Of a stretch of 64,000 nucleotides of DNA, positions 56,084 to 64,000 are shown piece after piece. Source of the stretch: Pezizomycotina sp. ARF18 (taxonomy: Eukaryota > Ascomycota). The stretch covers positions 49,262 through 113,261 of the forward strand of contig AZLU01000028.1 of the NCBI GenBank assembly GCA_002224055.1, given 5' to 3'. The stretch's first letter is position 1, and each line of letters opens with the position of its first letter. The notes under the pieces are model-generated. The model saw nothing but the letters and a program-made list of their open reading frames with translations, ran no database searches and had not been told where the DNA came from. The position numbers were made by a program, and so were the translations under genes.

Positions 56084-59000
56084 TTTTGGATATAAGGGTT
56101 TTTTTTTTAAGTTCTAAAGAGTGTTTACTAAAGGGTAGGTCGTGGTATAATGTCGTAGATTTTTCGCAATCGCTGAACGTACTTGGTATTTCGTGATGAA
56201 AAGAAAGGGAATGTATAGAGAAGTGAAAATTGAACGGCCAAGCGTCCAAGAAAAGGGTGATATGTATGTGAAGGAGTGTTTATCAAAAAAAAAAAAAAAA
56301 CGTGGAACAACGGCCTCGCGTTGCTCACAATGAGAGAATGGAAAGGGGAAGAAAGGGAAAGAAAAAGAGATATAGTCTAAGGATGACTATATCGCGAAGA
56401 AAAGAAATGAAATAGGGAAAGGAAGAAGAGAAGGAACCGAATGCCCTGATGAGAGAATGATGAAGAAATGAAAAGACGTCGAGATGGTGGATATCGACCC
56501 TTCTTTATATCGAGCTTGGCTTACAATTCAGTAATACATAGCGCAGTTTACGGCAGTATACCAAGGCGAGATAGCGCTATTCTACTTGCCAGCCGCCGCC
56601 CAGGGATATCATGAACATGTACGTGACTAATAGTAGTATCAATTGTTTATAGAGCACGAAGCTTCTGAGCTTCCATATTCTTCCATTGATTCACGCCAGT
56701 TTTCAGTTTCAGATTTTTCATATTACGCGCGTTTCTTCCTATTCAAAATAGAGCCATAGCCTGTGTGCCTTAGAAAAAAAAGCTCCGATACGTGTATTTC
56801 AGTAAACGCACGAAAAAGCAAATCGATGATACCCTGTTCCACGACAGCTAATTAAGGCTGCTGGATTAACGGGTTTCTATTTTTCGTTGTTAATCTGAAA
56901 CTCCCGTAGACGAATATTTTCCCCTTGCAGGTCGGAGTGATAAATATGCTTATTTCAACGCTGGTCTCTCATTCGCTGCAGACAGGTGAGTAGTGGCGTG
57001 GCTAAACCTGCCCCAATGGCCGCCAAGGTATTTATTTGCAGGGCCTGCCAACAATGCTTGGACGCGATGAAACCGTGAAAAGGTGATCAATACAGGCTCA
57101 TTTAGCCAATAACAGTGGGATGTTTTGACAGTTCAAATAAACACCAGGGCTTCGTAGTAGTAGTAGTATTGACAATTTGACACCGTCCGGAAATGGAGAC
57201 TTTCCAAATCATGGTGAAATTTTACTATAACATCGACTCTATACTCCTTATACTTCAATATACTCTCATTATAGGTGAAGTGCTTGCTCCTAAACTATGA
57301 GATACATTGATTCTTGCCTCTGAAGAAATTCGGGGATTTTCTGAGGCTCTAGGATCATACCCTGGGCTTGAGTAAACTGCGTATTAAAGGAGAATTGCCA
57401 AAATCGCAGCTAATAATTGCGAACGACAGCAGAGGTGTTCGCTACCGAATTTTTCTTGAGTGCCCAACTAGACTTAGTGGTGAAATTACTTGGTGAAGAA
57501 CCAAGAGGTGTTGGTTGTTGACTTTTAGTCCAGGGCCTTCTAGGGAAAGCAAAAGCGAGCATCGCCATTGGCTGGGCTATAATAGGTGTCATGCTAAGCG
57601 CTTCGACCCATGTATCCCTACTAGGCACACAACCAGAGAATTACAAATAAGCAAACTAGGGAGACAGGCGGGAAATTTTTTTTGTGCGTCGGGCCGCGAT
57701 CGAGCGATGATACTACGCTGCTCATCCCTTTTTATACAGTGTCTTCTCATGATCAGAGGGTTGGGCTTTTACATGTACTTTTTTGAACTTCAATAGAAAG
57801 GCCTCGGAATGTGCTTTTTGGCCTTCGCGCGGAGAGGTTTTAGGGTGCTTGCTCGAGCCTTAACCGACCGCGAGGGCCGGCGCGACCGAACCCTTGAACA
57901 GAATATCCCGGTTATTACCTGGGGCCGATGTTTCCAAGCATCATGTTTCACCCGAGTATTGCAGCTGCCGCGGTAACTCCGTCCCGAGAAGCGCGCGTTG
58001 ACTAGACTTAGCCCAAAAACAGCCTGAAATGCTCGAACCGCTGCTCGGACTTAGCACGAAGGTCCATCATGCACATGAGCATAAACTTCTCTCTAAGCAT
58101 AGAAACCCGCCGGGTTCAATGTTTCACTCGATATTTTATTTCGAGCTTGCGGTGGCTGAACTGTGCCGTCTTCCTTCGCGCGACCTGCTCCGCCATGTGA
58201 AGCATTGCACTAGTCTCGACTAAAACTTTCCCGGGATTCACCTTAAAAGAATGTGCTGTTGGGAGCGCGCCAGATGCCACTCGCCGGCCTATATATATAT
58301 ATATATTTTCAGTAGTATTCACGTTGAATGAAATCTATAATATTATGGGTTTCACCCCCACCATTTGGATGAAATTCGCGACAAGGTCCGTAGCACCCGA
58401 TGGGCGTTCTGTATAGAACACCATTGAGTATATCAAGCGTATCTAAGTAGCTAGCTTGAACTCGAATGTCGCTATATGTTCTTTCAGTGTATTTTTACAT
58501 CTATGGGGACACGCAAGACTTAATCCTACCAAGATTTATATAGGGTGAATAGATTAGCGAGGTTGAACCTTCGACTATTCTGAAGGCTCGATGGTTCATT
58601 TCTAACCCGTCAACAAGAGGGAAGCAATGAAGCCCCTTTAGAGGCCCTTCTGGCTCGTAGAGAGCGCGAGGTGCGGGATTGTGTAAAGTCTAGTTTACAT
58701 CCGCTTCGAGTTGTAGTATGTAATCGTTGTCAAACCACATATATCTCAAGGCTACAGCAGAATTAAAACAAGGAGAAGAGAAACCATTGATGTTTGGCGG
58801 CGGTCACAGCGGCACAACCCACTTTTGAGATGCTTATTACGGTAAGAGCAAATACAATAGCGACCAATGTCGTATAGCCGGAGCCCGTTGAGCGGGTCGG
58901 AGTTATTGCTACAAGTACTCATGTAAGGTTACTTGAACAGAGGATCAAGGGATTTATCGCTGCTTACGGGGGACAGGAGTAGGTGGTTTAAGGGAAGGAA

Positions 59001-60223
59001 GATAAACCTCCATCCCTTAAACTTACAGGCCAATATCGGCATCACTTTGTTCGTGGGTCATCGGTTTCGTATTTTTTTTTTAAAAAAAAAATTCACTGGC
59101 TCAGGGGTAAGAAATCGGCCAGTTTATGCGTACAGCAATAATTCCTCCATTTGTTCCAATAGGTCTTCCAGACAATCGTACGACTTTTAAAAGATCATGG
59201 CACCTTAAATGCGAAAGGGCTTGAAACATACGCAAATTAGCTAGCCAAAAAAATGCAAACAGCGCATCAGGATGAGCCACTAAATAGTAGCGGTTGTATC
59301 ACCTGAAAATTCTCCTTCCATCTATTCTACGGCCCAGGCCCTTGGTAGTTCAAACGAACCTCTTTAATAAGTTCAGAGTATTAAGATATCGGAATAAGCT
59401 TGTGAAGCAATGAGCCCCTCCCGAATTTCTCCATTCTGTTTGATAAAATCGCATTTTTGAGGATCGGTGTCAATGAGGTCCTCGCCAGGTTCAAATCCTG
59501 CTTTTGAAGCAAGAAATTTACCCAGTTTTCCAGTCAATTATCCGCTTTCTAGCTGGACCCGTTTCGGGCAGGACCTGGCAAGTTCCTTCTCCCTCCGTCG
59601 AACGCAGGTTAAACGGTTTCACCGCGGTCCGGGTCGCCGTGTTTTTTGTTTATGGGGCCATTTGTAACGGCGTAATTATTAGTCTATTTGCAGAATGTAA
59701 TTGGAGAGGAAATTGTCAAAAGCGCACATCCCCTCCTTTCTTTCAGTCTGCACAATCATTGAGCGGAGGGGAAGCTTTCTCTCATATTCTTGATATAAGT
59801 AACCTTATCAAAATATGCAGCTTTCGCAATTCCATGCAAGTATTCTCGCTTCGCAATTCTCGTATCAAACTAATCGGACCCCGCTCGAGAGGAAGTTTTT
59901 TGCAATTTTCATAACGGAGAAATATTTTCCCCCATAGAGGTCTAGGGATATCCCTGATCGTGGAGAGAGAGACTTGTTTCGTGGAACCAGAAAACTTGGT
60001 CTAGAACAAGGATATGGTGATAGACGAGGAGAATATATAAGCTTGGTGACCTGCGCTCCGAGACCTTGTTTATTAGTTTTTCCGAACAGTTTATCCTCGA
60101 TCTTTCGTCATTAACTTTACAGCTTTCTTCAAGGATATTGGGGGGCGTTCACGGTCTGTAGCCTAGCACCTAAGCAGAATCAATACACTACACTGTTTCG
60201 TACGCCAACGAAGGCCCGGCATT
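56084..60223. other. Gene-empty stretch of about 4.1 kb
   Basis: The first part is the AA11 promoter region, with a 16-base A run at 56285-56300 and purine-rich sequence at 56330-56480. A TA microsatellite lies at about 58288-58306. A T-run followed by an A-run forms a near 20-base palindrome at about 59074-59093. A TATA-like box (AATATATAAG) near 60032-60041 may serve the next gene. Open pieces (57410-57628 minus, 59467-59914 plus) show no motif. Confidence 0.5.
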
Positions 60224-61502
60224 ATGGGGAGTTATGAGGGCTATCAACTTATAGTAAGTGTTCAAACTTGAAGAGCTTATATATCTCAATTATTCAAGGC
60301 TAACGATTGTCAAACTCCATTGTAGATATCGGTATGGGTTATTTGCCCTATCTACGCTCTGCGTCGCCGCCCGCCTCTACGTACAACTCCGCTTCCGCGT
60401 CAGGCCGTGGAGGGAGGTATTCGTCGTAATGGCGTGGATATTATACCTCGGCCTAGCAATCGTTCTCTCCATCATGAACGATCTGAACTTCTTCCACTAC
60501 CAGGGCTGGACCCTCGATACCCATGAGCAGGTGGTCACGGTTTACAAAGTGCACGATTTTGCGCAAGGCATTTTCTACATCACTTCGCTGTACTGTAGTC
60601 TGGCTTCTTTACTGTGCTTCTACTTCGACCTCGCGCCTCGCCGCCTCTACCCGAAGACCTGGCACGCTATCTTTGCTACATCTATCTTTGTTGGGTGTTC
60701 CGTCGCATATTCGGTACGTATACTTGTCTTGAAGCTGATACTTCGGTTTTAAACAGCTTGGATATTCTTTTCTTGCTGACACGATTTAATCTCATTTTCG
60801 TAGATTACGTACTTCTTCATAAGATGTTGGCATGTCTCCGGCAACCCTTCCCTCGCATGTTCTCATACATTGTTTCCGCTAACGATGAACTGCCTAGGCC
60901 GATCTCTCGTGACTGGTCCTTCAAGAGCGAAGACATATACGCGTGCTCCATGTCTCCCTCCGCAAAATCAAATTCATGATTTACCAGGCACTGCAGTTGT
61001 CTAGTGACATTCTTGGTAAGTCACCGTTCACGATCACTTATATTGTTCCTGACTAATTAACACTTTGCGGTGGTTTCACGCAGTCATCACAATACCCTTT
61101 TTCCTCCTCCACTACAACCTCAAGGGCCTCTCCTGGAAAGCTCGCGCGGTACTGCGGCTATGTTCGCTATAGCGTTTTTGAGGTGATCATGGTCGCCATA
61201 CAGACTGGTTTCAACGCGTGGTATCTCTCGGAAACCAGCAGCAGCGCATCGACCTAGGCTCGGAGCACTGGTACGCCGCGCAGGAGTGGCTTTATAGCGT
61301 CCAGCCAGGCACGATGATCATGATTATCTGCGCGCCGTATATTAGGCGGCTGTGGAATGGGACTTCGGCTGAAGCGATGCGCAGAGGCTCGCGGACGAGC
61401 CCTGTGGAGGATATCGGCGGGTCGTCGCGTGTGGAGAAGGGTATGAATGTAAACGGCGAGGAGTTGAGGCTGAAATTGGTGCCGTCGAGTGTGAGCTCGT
61501 GA
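60224..61502 (+). pseudogene. PTH11-like (fungal rhodopsin-fold) membrane protein with two introns
   Basis: The ATG at 60224 begins MGSYEGYQLI, split by a 72-base intron (60254-60325, GTAAGT donor, branch GCTAAC, TGTAG acceptor). FALSTLCVAARLYVQLRFRV follows, then VFVVMAWILYLGLAIVL, FAQGIFYITSLYCSLASLL and CFYFDLAPRRLYPKTWHA, the helix 3-4 region with the family's RR loop. A second intron (60714-60803, GTACGT donor, TAG acceptor) comes next. After a poorly matching stretch, VITIPFFLLHYNLKGLSWKA (about 61085-61145), VIMVAIQTGFNAWYLSE and MIMIICAPYIRRLWNG (61312-61360, the final C-x-P helix) close the domain, with a charged tail to TGA at 61500-61502. Frame slips occur near the first intron junction, at about 61010-61080 and near 61170-61250. 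It differs in detail from the four PTH11-like genes at 19-32 kb. Convergent with the 3CxxC gene. Confidence 0.65.
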
Positions 61503-61781
61503 TATGTTGATATGTTTCATGGTTTATTGTAGTGGTTGCCTCCGGGTGGGGCGGGTGGGAGGATACATCGTGGCAACTCATAGGTACTACGATATGGATT
61601 TCGGTCTTAATTATTCCTAATATAATGTAATAATAGCTATTTCCTAATTGAAACGTGTAATGCTGAGATTGTTTTGAGCTGTATACAATTGTACCTGGCA
61701 TAATATTGAAGCACATTGATTTTCAGAATATTGTCTCGCTATCAACATCCAGCTTAACCAACCGCAGACAGTTTCTAGTAC

Positions 61782-63124
61782 TCATTCATAAGACTCTCCC
61801 TTATCCTTTTCCTTACTACAGATCACAATGCCGAGCTTACAAGCTTCGCAAAGGCTTCGAATGTGCGGCTTCGTGCTTTCGCCCCGTAATACGGCAACGT
61901 CTCGACCTCGTAATTAAGCCATTCTTCAGCCTATAAACGACCCTCTGAGTATAGCACTCGACGTCGAGCATTGGCCTCGCCACTGCTTTGCAACGTATAC
62001 AGCCTTGGTGTAAATTCGCGCGTTATATCTCTCATCGTCATACATCCGAATTTCGATGGTAATCTTCTTGCTACTCCACGTACTGTCCCCTTGACAGTTG
62101 GGGTTTTCGCAGGTGAACGATCCCATGATATGGGTACGGTAAAAGTCTGACATTCCGTCTTCGTTATCTTGACGGTGGAAAGCGAGATCTTCTAGAGGAA
62201 ATTCAGCGGCGATAAAACTGTGTAGTTCTGGGTACATCGAGTAACTACGACCGGCCTCGAGGGCTTTGAACTTTCCTTCTGGGACTTTCTTTTGGGTTTA
62301 TTGTATTTTTACAGCTTGTCATTCTTCGCGGGCTTACTCTCGTCCTTGGTTTGCGCGTTCAATTCTGGCTCACGCGTGGCAAATGTAGCTGTCGTTGCAT
62401 TGCCGGTTTTCGCGCTCGCGATGCCAGCCACTGCCACGGGTTTTCCGGGTCGTCCTTTTCTACGTTTTTGGAGGTTACCGCGGGTTTACTCTTTTCTTCT
62501 TCTTTTTCGAAGGCTTAGCATTGCTCGTCAGACTTGAAGTATTTTCACCCGCGGTAGCAATATGGTTATCTGGACTGTTGATAACAGCTGCGACTGGCTC
62601 GCCGTGAGTTTGTTCAGCGGAAGGTCGCTTCACCGCGCCGACGGTGGCCTTGGCGATATCCTTATTGTTCCCTTGCGGAATTTTGTCCCCGCCGCCTGTT
62701 TGCTTCTGGCTTTCCTCTTACGGCGGGGCTTTTTCCGATCCACCGGGGCATCGTCGGGAGTTGCGTCGTTTTCTCCAAGAGCACCCCCGCTATTACCGGC
62801 GTTTCCGAGACTGTCAGGGGATACTACCGTCTCCCCAGTGGATACAGGATCTTTATTCCCCGCAGTAGGCTCATTCGCAGTGTCGACAACGTTGAGATTA
62901 GTAGCGTTGGCACCGGCTATTGATACACCTCCGACAGAATCGCCGCTTTTGCCCTCGTGCTTTCGTCGCTTCCTCTCTTCATCCACAAACTTTCTGAGGC
63001 GCCGGGCGATTTTATTCATGTCCAGGTGGTTGAGCTCCGAGGAATCTATAGCCCTAAGCCTCCCTTGGAAGTCCTCGGCATCCTTGAACGTCAAACTGGA
63101 CAGAGAAGTTATTAGTTCCTCCAT
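61782..63124 (-). pseudogene. 3CxxC-type zinc-finger protein with basic Ala/Pro-rich N-terminus
   Basis: The ATG at 63124-63122 opens 164 codons: a helical start (MEELITSLSSLTFKDAEDF, RRLRKFVDEERKRR), a low-complexity middle and a basic KKPRRKRKARSK stretch that could be a nuclear or nucleolar signal. In the following frame lie further basic repeats (about 62600-62420). Then comes the zinc-finger domain: GMSDFYRTHIMGSFTCENPN with a second Cys two residues later, STWSSKKITIEIRMYDDERY (62095-62040), a RCKAVARPMLD piece, and LCEACKLGIVIC with a TGA at 61784-61782. The four-cysteine pattern, W-S-S strand and final LCEACK match the fungal 3CxxC domain (I recall Pfam zf-3CxxC). Three frames are needed, so at least two slips are present. 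Binding partner unknown. Confidence 0.65.
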
Positions 63125-63576
63125 AATTCGCGGGGTTTGGCGTTTAGCCTCGATCAGACCCTCTCGGGGAATTACTAGCGGCAGTGGGTTCTCAATCTCT
63201 ATCCCGGATTTCGATCTAGGATGTTATATGGATTGAACGATAGAAACAAAGAAGAAACGATGGAAAGAACGATGGAAAGAAGTGAATTAAGCCTGCAGCT
63301 CATGAACGCTGTCTTTCAAATTATTTATAGCAGGACGTGACAAGGCTAGAGACCTTTAACGGCTGACATATGCAGCCGTGTGGCAAATCCCGCGGGTTGA
63401 CTTGGCGGAGAATCATGAATATTTCCCCGCTGCTTGCTATCGGCGAGGCTGACAAGGAACAATTGACACGTTCGTGTTTGCAGGACGGATTATGGCGTTT
63501 GATGGAACAGATTGACTCCACAGCGCTTGGGTCTTTATTCTTTCCGCCAGCGGTAGCCAATACTTACAATCCTCGA
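63125..63576. other. Gap between two 3CxxC genes
   Basis: Upstream region of the gene starting at 63124. Repeated GAACGATGGAAA-like motifs occur at about 63240-63280. A 92-codon plus-strand and a 79-codon minus-strand piece overlap here without motif. Confidence 0.45.
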
Positions 63577-64000
63577 TCAAAAATCCTCACCTTCCCAGAT
63601 CCCTTGCTCGTACAGTGCTCGAATGTCCGCCTTACTCCCGGGTTTTAAAGCCGGCGCCCCACATTGCCAACCAGTGTGCTATGCTCCGTGTAAACATCCT
63701 TATCCAACTTTGGCCTCGAAGTCATACCACAAACCCGCAGCGTTGATGATAAACCCGCACGTTATAAGTGTTGGTAGCGTAAAGTCGAACATTGACCGCT
63801 ATCTCGTCGCTTCGCCACTGTCTCCTGGAACACTGCTTGTTGACCACATCTAAACTTGCCCGGAACGGCTATCACTTGGCTATTTGCAACAAAATCATCT
63901 GTGTCTTCCATCTCGAAAACTATATTGAGGCCGGCGGTCCGTATAAACTCATAGAGTTCTAGAAACATTGACCATTCGTCCCCTGTAAATCCTGGTTGTC
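63577..64000 (-). pseudogene. Second 3CxxC-type zinc-finger protein, partial at right edge
   Basis: The minus strand is open from the window edge: GFTGDEWSMFLELYEFIRTA, FEMEDTDDF and VPGKFRC (63860), the first Cys of the domain. The chain then shifts frame: CSRRQWRSDEIAVNVRLYAT, TYNVRVYHQRC (about 63820-63740) and, in another frame, RPKLDKDVYTEHS. The end reads KADIRALYEQGIW to a TGA at 63579-63577. In the position of the last CxxC motif (LCEACK in the neighbour) this copy has LYEQG, so that zinc ligand pair appears lost. It lies in tandem with the gene at 61782-63124 on the same strand and is probably a paralogue. The N-terminus lies beyond the window. Confidence 0.6.

Noticed and set aside
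59074-59093. T-run followed by A-run palindrome
   Set aside because: Simple-sequence symmetry; similar shorter cases occur at about 43207 and 11400, so no element end is inferred.
59480-59505. tRNA T-arm-like AGGTTCAAATCCT
   Set aside because: Only a four-pair stem; no anticodon arm, D arm or acceptor stem found upstream.
1-64000. LTR retrotransposon, Polinton or LINE coding parts
   Set aside because: No reverse transcriptase, integrase, protease or capsid motif was seen on either strand.
1-64000. Repeat-induced point mutation as the general cause of decay
   Set aside because: Most breaks are small length changes rather than C-to-T or G-to-A, and the region is not uniformly AT-rich. Only the paired palindromes at 27685 and 27806 and one TGG-to-TAG fit that process.

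Overview
The window looks like genomic DNA of a filamentous ascomycete (Pezizomycotina). The evidence is short introns of about 57 to 128 bases with GTAAGT/GTGAGT donors and CTAAC-like branch sites, plus protein families typical of that group: PTH11/rhodopsin-like membrane proteins, an AA11-type lytic polysaccharide monooxygenase, fungal F-box proteins, DUF6604 proteins, a NACHT-ankyrin protein and 3CxxC zinc fingers. The class or species cannot be told from the sequence alone. No rRNA, convincing tRNA, CRISPR array or LTR/LINE element with reverse transcriptase was seen. Family names come from recognising motifs by eye, not from a search.

Almost every recognisable gene is interrupted. Most need two or more reading frames to follow the family pattern, and several carry in-frame stops. 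Where the break can be pinned down it is often a single missing base in a short run of identical bases. This is either an accessory, gene-poor region full of decaying genes or a consensus with residual indel errors; the two can be separated with reads. Some loci (F-box remnants, the CorA-like gene) are clearly more degraded than others (AA11 enzyme, DUF6604 copy D, several PTH11-like genes).

Layout. 0-9 kb: a CorA-like membrane protein on the minus strand running off the left edge with an 8-residue tail repeat, then a divergent pair of F-box remnants. 9-15 kb: a gene-poor stretch, a small cysteine-rich secreted protein with a clear promoter, and a medium-chain alcohol dehydrogenase remnant. 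15-19 kb: two more F-box remnants and a small inverted repeat. 19-32 kb: four PTH11-like integral membrane proteins, two small secreted proteins and a possible poly(A)-tailed SINE-like insertion. 33-48 kb: a previously unremarked local family of four DUF6604-type genes (A minus, B plus, C minus and truncated, D minus), mixed with three unrecognised genes. 50-54 kb: a small membrane-anchored cysteine-containing protein and a NACHT-ankyrin (fungal NLR-like) gene. 54-56 kb: the AA11 enzyme with a very long Ser/Gly/Ala linker and a C-terminal cysteine module. 56-60 kb: an empty stretch. 60-64 kb: a fifth PTH11-like gene and two tandem 3CxxC zinc-finger genes, the second running off the right edge.

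No pathway ties these genes together. The common theme is environment-facing or recognition-type accessory families: surface receptors, secreted proteins, an NLR-like protein, F-box proteins and an uncharacterised paralogous family, all turning over fast.
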